A DNA stretch of 64,000 nt from Cladobotryum mycophilum (Eukaryota; Ascomycota; Sordariomycetes; Hypocreales; Hypocreaceae). A model generated the notes under the pieces. It was not told where the DNA came from. It ran no database searches and saw only the letters and a program-made list of their open reading frames with translations. The stretch lies in assembly GCA_036429605.1 (NCBI GenBank), contig CM071590.1:5890001-5954000 (forward strand). Reading direction: 5' to 3'. How positions within the stretch are numbered: position 1 is the first letter of the stretch; every line of letters begins with the position of its first letter. Position numbers and translations under genes: made by a program. This document shows positions 14,074 through 25,351 of this stretch, in pieces.

Positions 14074-15529
14074 TTAGCTCTCTTCTGGTTGTGGATCCGG
14101 ATTTGTTGCCCGTAATACTTTTGGCGGTTGAATCCTCCTTGAGTAGTCATGCTCATCGCGTAGCGTGTTGAGACTTTCGTGACTGGCGCTTCGAAGGTAT
14201 ACGCCTTGCTTGAACGGGTCCATGCGAGGATCGATTTGAATGGCGCTGTTCCTGTTGCCCACCGAGCCGGGTGAGGCTGATGTCTCGCCGTTCATGCTCA
14301 TCTCGGGTAGGGTTGACGCTATCATGCCTGACGAGCTGCCTCGAACGCTAGGGTCATCCTGATAATCGTTCTGGTTGCGCTTCTTGCGTTTCAAGAACCA
14401 GAACAAGAGACCGCCCAGAACGATCAAGGCGGCCCCCACCACGCCAACCGCAATTCCAACAATAGCACCGGTGCCAAGTTTCGAACTCTTGACGGGGACG
14501 CTTCCGTGATTGTTATCGTCGGGTGCTGCCGAGGGCACCACGGTTACTGTTCGGACAGCGCCGCCACTATCTGTGACTGTTCGTACCGCCGATGAAGAGG
14601 ATGATGAGGAACTGTCCTGTAGACGCCGTTAGCGAATCTACTCACACCAAGATTTTTGTCGAACAAACAAGGCCCCTCGGGGGGGCCAAAGACGGGAGAC
14701 GAGTCATACAGAGGATGATCTACTTGTGGAAGTAGTCCGCATCTCTGATGTGGTGGGAGGAGTGGACGTGGTGGTGGCTGTGACCTGCACAGTCTTAGTT
14801 ACACTAGCCGTCACGGTCGTAATCATCGGCTGGACCCTGACACATTAAGCCCTACTGTCACTTCAGAGCAGCCAACCGGCCAAACAAAAAGGACATTCAT
14901 AGTACAATGGATGGAGGCCTTTTAACAACTTTGGCAATGGCACTGGCGCTGGCCTCAACAAGGTCGAGAGAGTTGGTGGGAGAGCATAACATGGAAATAT
15001 GGTGTGTGGTGGTTACATGCACGGGGTTTGACGATGGGTTGGAAAGAAGGTATTGTGTACTAACCTGCGATGTAGTAGATGTTGATGGAGCTGATGCCGT
15101 TTTGGTGCCCGACGGCGCGATCTGGTTCAGGGCAAAGTAACCAAAGAGGCCCGTTCCGCCGCAGTCCTCTAGGGGGTAGGCAGGACAGGGGAAGTCGCAC
15201 TTCTTGGTGTCTACTCGAGACCCTTCATCGGGGAAGAAGTCAGTGCACCAGCAGCCGTTGCCTTGCGTGACGGCAAAGGCTGACTTGGACCGGCAGAAGC
15301 CTTCACAGAGGCCATTGGTCTGGTATACACTGACATCTAGAGGTTGGAGCGTTATGTTAGTTTAGAGACATGGGAATATGGGTGGCTGGATGCACGCACT
15401 CTTGGGCATGTCGGCCGTATTGAAAGATGAACAGATTTCCACATCAATGGCAGCCACCAAGCATAACAATGTCGATAGGAGAAGAAAGAGGTATGCCCTG
15501 TTCGGGATACTTGTCCGAAGTGAAGCCAT
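14074..15529 (-). CDS. WSC-domain single-pass membrane protein (cell-wall stress sensor-like)
   Basis: Likely plasma-membrane sensor of the Wsc/Slg1 type acting upstream of the cell-wall integrity pathway. I infer four exons on the minus strand: 15400-15529, 15065-15336, 14710-14829 and 14074-14616 (354 aa). Introns are 15337-15399, 14830-15064 and 14617-14709. The order is a signal peptide (about residues 1-28, ending LCLVAA), then a Cys-rich WSC domain (about 30-115) with the NGLCEGFCRSKSAFAV and GNGCWC patterns. A Ser/Thr-rich mucin-like stretch (about 118-200) follows, then one TM segment (GIVGIAVGVVGAALIVLGGL), a basic KRKKR stop-transfer and a cytosolic tail ending PQPEES. The acceptor of the second intron is placed at ccag (14830-14831) because the nearer tcag would bring a stop into frame. 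The exact role is inferred from domain order only. Confidence 0.88.
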
Positions 15530-16498
15530 GGTTGAAGTGAGAGGTGTATAATGAAGCTGCGAGAGGTCAGTCCAGTCCAGTCACGTTACGCATCGCATCG
15601 CCAAGATGAGGATGACGAGGGTCTGAAAAACCAACCTTGCTTCCAAAAAGAAAAAAGAAAGAAAAAGATTTCGGTAAAAACGAGTGCGCGTGCTCTCTTT
15701 GCGATTTATCCAAGTAAAATGCCTAGAATAACCAAGCCCAACAGACGGATGCCATAACAATCCTCTCCAACTACTCCTCAAGGAACCGGGTCGGGTCGAC
15801 GAGTTGGCGACGTAGCTTCAGTGTCGTCGGAGCGATGGTAGGTAAAGGCACGAAAACGAAGGACCAAGTTGTCGAGCTGTCGTTTAGAATCGTCTCGGTC
15901 GCAAACAAGTTTGTTCTGCAAATGCTTTGGTTGTTGCAGAAACTCGGTATGCTCGGGCAGGGTTTAGAATCTGGGCGGACCGTGGCAAGAATGCTTCGAT
16001 GCCAGAGATAAGACAAGACCAGAAGAAGCAGCCAGTCGTGTCAGTGGGGGAGGAAAAGAGACGACGAGGCTGGAATGCGCGGACGAGATTGTCGGTTTCT
16101 CTTCTTTGTTTTTTTGTGGTGACGGACTGACTGACTGACTGGCTCGTTGTCTGTTTTGTCGTCGTGGTTGTGTTGCGGCGGCGGCGGCGGTGGTGGTGGT
16201 TGTTGTTCTGGTTAAGATTGGAATGTGGTGGTGTGGCTGGGATGCGAGGAGGTCCAGCGGGCCAAGGACAAAGGCGGAAGGAAGACAGACCAAGGTTGAA
16301 GAAGCAGCCCCAGTGCAGCAGCGCAGCGCAGTTTGCAGTGCAGTGCAGTGCAATTAGTGGACGGAGCAGTACCTCAAAGCCAAACCACCTAAAGCGCAGC
16401 AGCAGGAAAAGGGAGCCAGGGGGCCCTGGAACACTGACGCACAGGCGAAAAGCAACCAAGCGATGGATTCTTCGCTTTCCCTTGAACAGCGGGAGAGC

Positions 16499-16640
16499 TA
16501 AAAAGACCAAGAGAAAAGAAAAAGAAGAAGAAAGAGATCAAAAAGAAAGGAAGAAGAAGAAGAAGGAAAAAAGAGACAATTTCTTTGGTGCAAAAGAGCA
16601 AAAAGTAAAAAAAGAGGTCCAAGAAAAAAGGAGAACGGGG
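16499..16640. repeat. Polypurine tract
   Basis: About 140 bp of almost only A and G on the plus strand (polypyrimidine on the WSC sense strand), about 1 kb upstream of the WSC start. It gives rise to spurious Lys/Glu or Phe/Leu/Ser open frames. Confidence 0.85.
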
Positions 16641-16700
16641 ATGGGGATGAGATGAGATGAGATAGGCGACCCAGACCAGGTACAGGCAAACACAGACAGA

Positions 16701-16718
16701 CACACACACACACACACA
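16701..16718. repeat. CA dinucleotide microsatellite
   Basis: Nine CA units, extended by imperfect CAGA/CACA repeats on the left. Confidence 0.9.
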
Positions 16719-17461
16719 GTCAAGTCAGTCACTAACTCACTCACAGAACAAGCAGGACAGGACAGAGTGAAAGCGGAGACAGGCCGGGATGGAGTACGAA
16801 ACAAGAGTCTAAACTAAAGCTGCCGAGGTGTGTGTGAGTATGAGGTTGCGTTTTTTCGGTTCCGACCAGCGAGAGACCCCAAACCACTCTAGGCCAAGAT
16901 TGACAAAGGCAAGCAAACAAACGGCCAGCCAGGGGGTGTGAGAGGGTTTAGGTTGTTTATGGATCAAAGGAGGAATGGATGAGATGGATGAGATGGATGA
17001 GATGCAATGCAATGCAGAACCAGTCCAGCAGACGAAGAAGAGGAGGAAGAAGAGGAGGAAAGAAAGAAAGATTGATTGCAGATGATGAAGGAGGAACAAG
17101 TCTAGAGGATGGATGTGGTTACAGACAAGCAGGTGGTGGCATCTATGACCATACAGCTATAACAAAACGTCCATGTAGGTATTGCCTAGAAGAGGAAGCT
17201 GGAGCCTGCTGATGAAGAGAGGAGAGATGATCACATCCATCGCATGCTGACCTAGTATTATCTACTCGCCCCCAGGAACAACCGCAAACTACAGCCAACC
17301 TGAAAGTCTGGGCGTCTACACTCAGTGATTCAGTGGACAGGTTTTAGCAGCCGCGGCAGCAGCAGCAATCAGAAGCAACACAACCGCTTGACAATGAAAT
17401 CACATTCATCACGGCTTGTGTGCTTCCGCCTCTCGTGCCGCCTCTGTTCAGGTTCAGCCAC

Positions 17462-17486
17462 CAGCAGTAGCAGCAGCAGCAGCAGC
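17462..17486. repeat. CAG/TAG trinucleotide repeat
   Basis: Imperfect tandem CAG run (cagcagtagcagcagcagc pattern) in non-coding sequence. Confidence 0.8.
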
Positions 17487-18221
17487 CCTCCTCTGGACTC
17501 TCTGGAATGGAGCGGAGTCGGCCAGGCCAGGGTACGGCATGGAACAGAGAATTCAAGTTATTATTACAGTGCCATGAGTGCTCTTTCAGGCTCCATAGCA
17601 TGCTCCGTAGAATTTACGTTAGCTTGTCGCAACCCCTGGCCCCATGTCGTCACAGGGTCGCAGGGGGTAGAGCTCCATTGCTACAGTACATTGCTTTAGT
17701 GCTTTGGTGCTTCCAGTACGAGTGCTTCATCAGTCTTCTTTTCAGGGGGTGGGGGGGTCAAAGGTGGCTGAAAAAGTGCCACTGTGGGGACCTGGAGCCG
17801 CCAGTGGATGCGCTTCCCAAGCGTTGCATTTCCAAGTTTGGATCAGCGATCTTTCCTAATTTACAGCGAATGCCCGCCAAAGCATACCAAAAAAAAAAGA
17901 CAGTGGACAGGTAGTACTAAGGTACTAGGTATTCGCTAAGTACATGGATGGAATAGTGCAAAAAATATACATTTGATTTTGCCTAAATTCATGTTGTGAG
18001 CACAAGAGGTGGTTGGTGTCCATATTTATTATGGATGGGCATCTGATACATACGAGATACTTGTTCCGAGGGACAACTCATTTTAATCATTCGTATAAAA
18101 AATAAAATAAAATGATCATACTCCATAAAAATCAGTCTAATTTTATTTTTAACTCTCAATAGCCTCCCATTCTTTCTGGAGTTCATCGGATGCGGCGCGC
18201 GGGTGTCACTTTTTGCTGCTA

Positions 18222-18403
18222 CAAGTACTTGTACCGTCCATCCATCCATTCATTCATTTCATTCAACCGCAACAGAAACCACTGGCTTTGAACCATTTCG
18301 CGCGCGCAAAGAGATGATGCTACGGAGTAAAAGGACGCCAGTCCAAAACACTGTTAGTACAGATACCCAAGGTGGTACTCCGTAGATGGCAAGTACTTGT
18401 ACC
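18222..18403. repeat. Pair of 14-bp direct repeats CAAGTACTTGTACC
   Basis: Copies at 18222-18235 and 18390-18403; each contains the palindrome CAAGTACTTG. No gene nearby in the first kilobases. Confidence 0.6.
18321..18329. promoter_or_regulatory. TACGGAGTA motif, first of five exact intergenic copies
   Basis: Exact copies also at 18376-18384 (reverse), 36051-36059 (reverse), 43112-43120 and 62654-62662; near matches at 18768, 20461 and 22432. All lie outside coding exons. A role as promoter or protein-binding element is inferred from recurrence only. Confidence 0.35.
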
Positions 18404-21400
18404 TCCTCACTTCGTCCCATTATGGAATAGCGCCTTTCCCAATGATGGCGGCAATGAAATTCCGATCAAGCCCCAAACATCGATAGCACGTCGCCTCTCT
18501 TAATATCCATCTTCATCATCATCATCATTGTGATGCTCTCGATATGTCGTCCATCATCATAATAGACTTCTGAGGAACCAAATAGTCGCGTTAGTTCTGC
18601 TTTGCAATTATTCGCCACATGATCATAAAGAGCTTGCATTGGTGATGCACGCGACCGACGACTCGAGACAGGGCGAAACAGAACCGACGAGACGCTGCAA
18701 CCAAGCTAAGCTGCCATGCCATGCCATGGACAGTCAAATACGAGATTTGACATTTGACCCAAGGGCCACGGAGTAACCGCCCAACATCAAAACCCTCCCC
18801 CTGGACAAGAACACAAGAACAGCACAGAAAAAGAAGAGCTGTGTGGCTCAACTGCCCAATGACGTGGAAGCCCAAAGCAACGCAGCTGGGCCATCGTTGG
18901 CCGCGTCTTGCCCCCCCCCCAGCTATGTCCATGCCGCCCCTCTTCTCCCTCCTCCCTCTCTCACACATTTCGCTTCTTCTGGCGCAGACACACGCACGGC
19001 GCTATGCCTTTCCAGGTATGTATCATTGAAAACAGCATGCCTTCCCCGGCACCATACCACACCAACTGACAGGCAAAGATCATGGGGAACATGATACATT
19101 ACGGAGACATTCGCGATGGATGATACCACGTTGGAAAAAGGAGAGGCGATAAAAACAGACCGTCCAGCCAACGGAAAATCATCTGCATATCGCGGCTGTT
19201 CGACTGCCATAGCCATGCATCATGTGAGATCCATGTGCACTGATGTACTGACGATCAGGGGAAAACTCTGCTTTCCTCCGACAGCCCAAACACTGATTGA
19301 CAGACTCCTTCATGACGATTGTAATTTTGCATGCGCGGGAGAGCAGGGACTGGGATTCGGATAAGGGTGTGGGCCTGGTGGGTACGCTTGAGGCGTCTTG
19401 CTGATGTCTCCCTCACTCTGATCGACATGGGACAGAAACACACAAACCTCCTTCTGGGACCCCAGCCCGGCCTTCGTGGAACCTCCGGCATGCGGGATTC
19501 CGGACGACGCCTCAACAGCTCATCGTCTTCATGAAGCCCGTCGATCCCGTGACAAGAAGACTGCGTGATTCAGCTCTGCCTTTTTTCTAATTGCGATGAG
19601 CAAAAGATGAGCAGGCTTGCGCCAAAGAAACAGCTCGAATGTGCCATTTGCTACGAACACGCAAACTTTCAATGATACCTTGACTCCCCCCAGTCCGCTG
19701 GTCCGCAACGGAAGCCGTTGAAACCCCACGCTGTTCCTTGATTTCGCTCACTCCGTCTGGCACGAGCTACGTTCTACAGTATGTATGTATGTACACGTAC
19801 GGCTCCGTAAATGGCCCGGAAAATTGGAGAGACAAGCAAACAAATAAACAAACAAACACACATTCATGCAGCCACTTCAGGACAGAATTCCGGATTATAG
19901 GCCTCGCCATCATTGTCATCACACGGTTTTTACAGAGAGAAAGCTTACTTTGACCACATGGGGCATTCATCTCAAAACTCGTATTACACAGAGAAACACA
20001 ACTTTTACTTTCCCCTTTCGAGAAGATCCTACGACGCCTAGCCAAAACCCCCCACACACTCTAGCCAACCCTACTTTGAGCCATCTCGAAACTCTCAGTC
20101 CCCCCATCCATTGTCCAATCGTTACCGTTCCCCGCCATTCCCCCTCTCAACAAGTTCATGTAACATCCCAGCCTCCCGTCCAGCCTTCCGTTCTATTGAA
20201 CCTTCAAACTTGAAGAAAGCTTGCCGTCTTAGCAAAAAATACATTTCACATGCAACGTTGAGTTGTTTATTCTACATATGCACATCCGACTGACGGATCT
20301 TGAAGGAGGGGCAGCCATGGACAGAGCCAAGTTTTTCAGCGTGTGTTCTTGTTCATCGAGAAGAAACATCACCACGGGTGAGACAAGGACAAGTGAAAAT
20401 GCAACCCACATCGGAAAACCAAAGCCCCGTCAGTCAACGCGTTCTCAGGGGGCTGTCCAGACTCCGTACTCCTTAGTTACTTGGATTATCACCTACGAAT
20501 CTACTTGTATGCCTACGATACGCCAAGGACGATTGGACCTACTGATAATAGGGTCTTTGCAGAGGCATTTTCCAGACCGAATCCGGGCATCGGCAATCAG
20601 ATTTGCTTAGAAAAAGACCGGCTCCCTTTGCCCACTGAGTCTAAAAGTTGGCGCTCCCGTGGTGGATTCCCTGACCGGCAACGCCCCGGCCAGAGTCAAT
20701 GAAACTGCTTCCAATTTCGGCATCGTAACCCGGCTATCAAGCATGATTCCCCCCCCAAAAAAACAGGGCGGCCACAAGTGATGAACTGCAGAATACATCT
20801 AGTTTGATTGGAAAACTCGTGATCGAAGAAACATGGCGGGTGGATAAGATCTCGGTGATATGCATTCGCGAATCGCCTTGGTGCTCTATTTAGGCTGGTT
20901 GCATCTCTTCTTACACGCATGATTAATATGGACGTGCGCTCGGAGTACATATGCATGGGGTATGACTGTCGCTCATCATGTCACTGTCACGGTCACACGA
21001 AAGCGGCTGGGCGGTGGCCAATTGGGAAACCAGATGTTGGCAGCTGTGATGGTGTCCTACCCAGGGTCACAAATGGAAACATTTCAACGTCCTGCCGACG
21101 CCGACGCCGAGCTTTGATACGGAGGCAACTGGAATCGCCAAGATGGTTTTCCGAGTCATTCGCCTTCCGGCGCGCGTCATCCGTCTTGAGTTTCTTCTAG
21201 CGTACTGAGCCGGCCCGCTCGCCTCCCAGAGAAAACAGGGTCTTGAAGGCCGAACGAGATGGATCTGAGACTGTGTGGATACCTTCTTTTCAAGGCCAAC
21301 AAGAAAAAAATCATCCAAATGATCGCTGTGGGTTGCGTTACATGCCTCGTTAAGCCGGCAGTAGTGGACAAGAAGGCAAAGGACAGCTCAACACTCTAAA

Positions 21401-22833
21401 CCTCCGGTATAAGCCACATCTGCAGAAGCTGTTGCTGAATGAAACCTTGGAACTTTCTTTATCTGCCAAATCTCGCAAGTTGCCACGCCGGACAAGGGAA
21501 AGCATCACTTGCTAGTGGGATGTTTCTTTGCCGACAGAGCTGAGGTCCCCTAAACTAGTTTCAACGCTTGTCCTTTGAACAATGGGCGGTCACTGATGAA
21601 CCTCTCTTTGATACCTCTCTTCCCCCTCTTGTGTGTGCACACAAACAAACAACGTCTGCTCGGCACTCATTGCCATTTTCTTTTCTCTAGGCCAAGCTTT
21701 TTGGGGGTCTAGGCGCCTCCAAAGTCTAATAATAACACTACGAGAAAATCAAGACGACGCCTCCGGGTGGTCGGTCACGTTTTGCTTGCGGCCCCGGCGA
21801 ATACGAGCAGACTATTGACGGGTAGTTAATTAATATGGCAATGTCCAGCAAAGCAAGTGCTGAGCCTTGGGTTGGAACGGCAACTATAATCTGGGGTGAC
21901 GTTTAATCTGAATGAATTGAGAAGGGACAAAAAGTCCACGTCCAAAGAATAGAAGCTCTCCGTTTTTTACGAGGTCGGCCCCGTTTAATAAGGCTTGGTT
22001 GAAGGTGGAAGTGATATCTCACCTTGACTATGTCCAAGTATGTCAAGCTTGGCGACTTCTCAAACACGGGTGAGCTTTTAGGTTAGAGGAGCCATTCTTG
22101 GCTTGCTGGGGGTTCACGAAGACGAGTCGACACTTCTTTTTCTATCAGCCTCCGATAACCGCTTGCTTCTGTAACTCTTGGCAAGGTGAAAGACGCGCAC
22201 ATGCTTACTCTAACTTGACTCGAGGTTCTTGTCGCTTATCAAAGAGATTTGGGAATTTGGTCATTCGTATGCAGGGGCTACAAACAATTACCGGTTAAGC
22301 ATACCCCACGTGGACAAGCTTTAGGAACTGATGGGCCAGCACTGAGGCAAGCATCGTTCAGCCATGTCTCAGGTATTCCGGAAAGTTATCAATTGATGGT
22401 TGATAGCTTTCTGATGGCTGATCTCCTGAGCGACGGAGTACAGAGTATTCAATGTCTCCTTTGATGATGCCTCTTGGCCCCTTCTTTTGTCAATAACAAA
22501 AGGGTTACAACCCTTGGGTCAGGGTTATGATATCATCACTGCGGCTGACCGATTGCCTGCTAGAGAGCTCCAAGCTCTGAGCTTGCTGTCGTCGTCGTCA
22601 TCATCCTAGCATTGCCAGTCCGTGGATTAGAATCAAGACAACAAAACAAAGACATTGTCCGTGGTTTAAACAGCCTATCGTGAAGCTTTTGACAGCACCG
22701 GATGTGGGTCGTACATGCAGAATCCCGCTCCAGGCCCGTTGTCTGACCGTCCATTGCCGTGGCGGTCATCGTCGTCCTCTGACAAAAATCATTGTGCTAA
22801 AGCGAGACATTACCTTCGCCTAAGTACTACACC

Positions 22834-23889
22834 ATGGCTGCTGTCATCCTCCCCAAATACGCGAAGCGACGCCGTCCTCTTCCCCTCATGCTCATAATCT
22901 CGAGCATTGGCACGATGACGCTCTTTTATCTTCTACTGTCCCTGGCGCCGTGCATGGTCGGCGCGACATGCTACCGAGGCTACCAGAGTGCGTACAGCTT
23001 CGATGCCGCGGACGAGCCTCATCCACGATGGATGGCGGCGTATCGGGACGAATTGAACATTACGAGCCTCAGCATTCCGGGAACGCACGATACGATGACG
23101 TACAATATTGGGACCGAGGTTCTGCAGTGCCAGAACTGGAATCTGAGCCAGCAGCTGGAGTCGGGGCTTCGATATTTTGACATTAGAGCGAGGCTGCGAG
23201 ACGACGAGCTGCAGATTTATCACGCGGATGGATACACGGGGTTTAGCTACGAGCATGTCATACTGAGCATGTTTGACTTTTTGGACGCGAATCCTTCTGA
23301 AGCGATTGTCATGAGGCTCAAGGAGGAAGGCTCTCCGATCGGCAACAACACCATTTCGTTCGAAGATGCGTTCCATTACCACCACTACTCCTCGCCCACC
23401 ACCGCTCCCGGCTCTGCGAAGCATCTCCACAAGTACAATTTCGCCGCCCCGATTCCTACACTCGGCACTCTGCGCTCCAAGATCTTTATCCTCCAGAACT
23501 TCAACGCCAAGGACGGCCCCTACGGTCTCGCCTGGGAGGGCCCCGAGATGGTGCTCGAGGACCTGTGGGTCATACCCGACGTGTACCACCTCTCCGAGAA
23601 ATGGACCGCGATCCGCGACGCGCTCGAGAACGCGGCCCTCTCACCCGACGACAACAGATACATGTACCTGGCTCACCTGTCCGCGTCCGTGGGCGTGCTG
23701 CCCATTGAGGCGGCGGCGGGACCCAAGAACAGGAGCATTCCCGGGATGAACGACATGACGGGCCAGTATTTGGAGGACGCGATGGATAGCGATGAGGCGG
23801 CGAGGGTCGGGGTGGTTATTATTGACTTTCCGGGGAGGAAGCTGATTGACAAGGTGCTGGAGTGGAATAGGCGGTTGTTGAAGAAGTGA
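22834..23889 (+). CDS. PI-PLC X-domain phosphodiesterase (bacterial-type phosphatidylinositol phospholipase C-like)
   Basis: Single-exon gene, 351 aa, of the PLC-like phosphodiesterase superfamily. Residues about 17-43 form a hydrophobic signal peptide or anchor after a basic KRRRP stretch, so the enzyme is probably secreted or membrane-anchored facing outside the cytosol. The X-domain runs about 72-340. The two catalytic histidines expected for the family are visible: His85 in SIPGTHDTM and His130 in LQIYHADG. LSQQLESGLRYFDIRAR between them is the typical core strand-helix with the acidic pair. There is no Y, C2 or PH domain, so it is the metal-independent bacterial type rather than the eukaryotic signalling type. 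The substrate is inferred: phosphatidylinositol or GPI anchors are usual, but many fungal members are untested. The start ATG (caccATGgct) fits fungal context. Confidence 0.88.
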   Translation: MAAVILPKYAKRRRPLPLMLIISSIGTMTLFYLLLSLAPCMVGATCYRGYQSAYSFDAADEPHPRWMAAYRDELNITSLSIPGTHDTMTYNIGTEVLQCQNWNLSQQLESGLRYFDIRARLRDDELQIYHADGYTGFSYEHVILSMFDFLDANPSEAIVMRLKEEGSPIGNNTISFEDAFHYHHYSSPTTAPGSAKHLHKYNFAAPIPTLGTLRSKIFILQNFNAKDGPYGLAWEGPEMVLEDLWVIPDVYHLSEKWTAIRDALENAALSPDDNRYMYLAHLSASVGVLPIEAAAGPKNRSIPGMNDMTGQYLEDAMDSDEAARVGVVIIDFPGRKLIDKVLEWNRRLLKK

Positions 23890-25351
23890 GTCTCGATATG
23901 GATATGGATATGATATAGGTCTTGTTGATTTCGGTTACTGTTGGATGAATGTTTGTTACATGATGGAATATTAGAGGGGCATAATGTTTGGATGTTTGCT
24001 TGGTTGGATTATGGTATATCATGTCATATAGAGGTAGATTGTCTAGTTTATCTACACTACATGGAATTCGCTCTAGGTCTTGAACATCTGTGGTTTGGGA
24101 TATACTTCTTGCCAGTAAGCTTTTTCTGCGTCCTTCTGTATGTTTCTATGCTTGAGGAGTAAACAGGGGCTACGTCGCTTTTGTCTTGATTGAGTAAGGG
24201 AATGATGCTTACCAGAGACACGAATCACAAGGGTCGATCCTAGGCTATGAGATGGCATCAATGAGTGTAGTGGTTTATCATCCACGTAAGTGCTCGGATT
24301 ACTCTTGTAGATAATTTATTATATTCTTGCTATGGCTTTGACATCATGGGACATTTAGAAGGGGAGATTGGAAGACTCGGGCGTCAAGATGAACCAGGGT
24401 TTTTGGACATGACTATCATTATCTACTACCTAGGTTCAACAACCGCAAAAACACTAGCTATACGTGGGTGTAAAAGAAGAGCTATTTAAAACAGAATACC
24501 ATTTGCAATAATCAAATAAATACTCTCTCGCATTTTGGTTCTTATTTATGATCAAGTTACTAATGTTTCCACAGTTCTGGGGATTTCTGGGTTGCTGAAT
24601 CTAGGCTATAGGGTAGACATGGAAATGTAATTCTTTGGTGATGGGATATTGAACGCATTGGTAAGGGGGGCACAGGCCTTTTAAAAGAAATAGCGCCGCC
24701 GACAATTTCACTGCAATTTTAGCGCTCGCTGAGAAGGTGGATGGCTGTATCAGTGGAGGTAGTGGAGAAAGAAGGCATGGCTGTGTTGGCATCTATGAAT
24801 ACCTATCAAACTACCTCCGGTAGTATTGGGGTCGCATAATATGAGGCACTGCAGGCAGTCGGCTCGGTTTCTAGGTGCCAGTAGATACTTACCCTTTCCG
24901 TCTACGTTACACATGCCCACTCCTCATCTATAATTGCTTTTGGGAAATGTACGGCTGTCTGAAAAAGCTCATCGAGGGTGTTCTGTCGCAGGCATATTCG
25001 GCATCTATATTATGCTTCTTACTCCAACGCAGGTCATCTACCTCCCCATGTACTTAGGCTCTGGTGCTTCTGATTTCGCTATTTTGTATAGAATTTTATC
25101 TTGTAGCTTCATCATTTGGTGTTCTTGTAGGAAGCATCCATGGATGTACTAGATACATGTAGTAGTATCCACCCGTGGTGTCTGAATTTTGAAATTACAT
25201 TGGTGTTTTCCTAATTAGGAAAAAAGTGACCTGCAAACTAAGTATATGCTGCTGCGTATAAAGTCATCAAAGAAGCATCTCAATCAACTGCCTCATCTCT
25301 CAGCATCTCATATAACTAATTATAATAGCACTCTAAACCAAGAAAAGCCCA
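23890..25351. other. Intergenic region
   Basis: Moderately AT-rich spacer between the PI-PLC gene and the F-box pseudogene. No open frame above 75 codons with protein-like composition, and no repeat of note. Confidence 0.55.

Larger units (their letters stand above)
15530..22833. other. 7.3 kb region without a recognisable gene
   Basis: Lies upstream of both the WSC gene (-) and the PI-PLC gene (+). I looked at open frames on both strands and found only short or low-complexity frames. Contents: CGG/TGG repeat 16175-16200; an almost pure purine tract about 16499-16640; CA repeat 16701-16718; an ATGGATGAG-like repeat about 16976-17004; CAG repeats 17462-17486. Two exact copies of TACGGAGTA (18321-18329, and reversed at 18376-18384) and two copies of a 14-bp sequence CAAGTACTTGTACC (18222-18235 and 18390-18403) are also present. 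The part next to 15530 is probably the long promoter and leader of the WSC gene. Non-coding transcripts cannot be judged by eye. Confidence 0.55.

Noticed and set aside
16164..16655. 163-codon Lys/Glu/Arg-rich frame, with Leu/Phe/Ser-rich frames on the other strand
   Set aside because: By-product of the CGG repeat and the polypurine tract; no protein-like composition.
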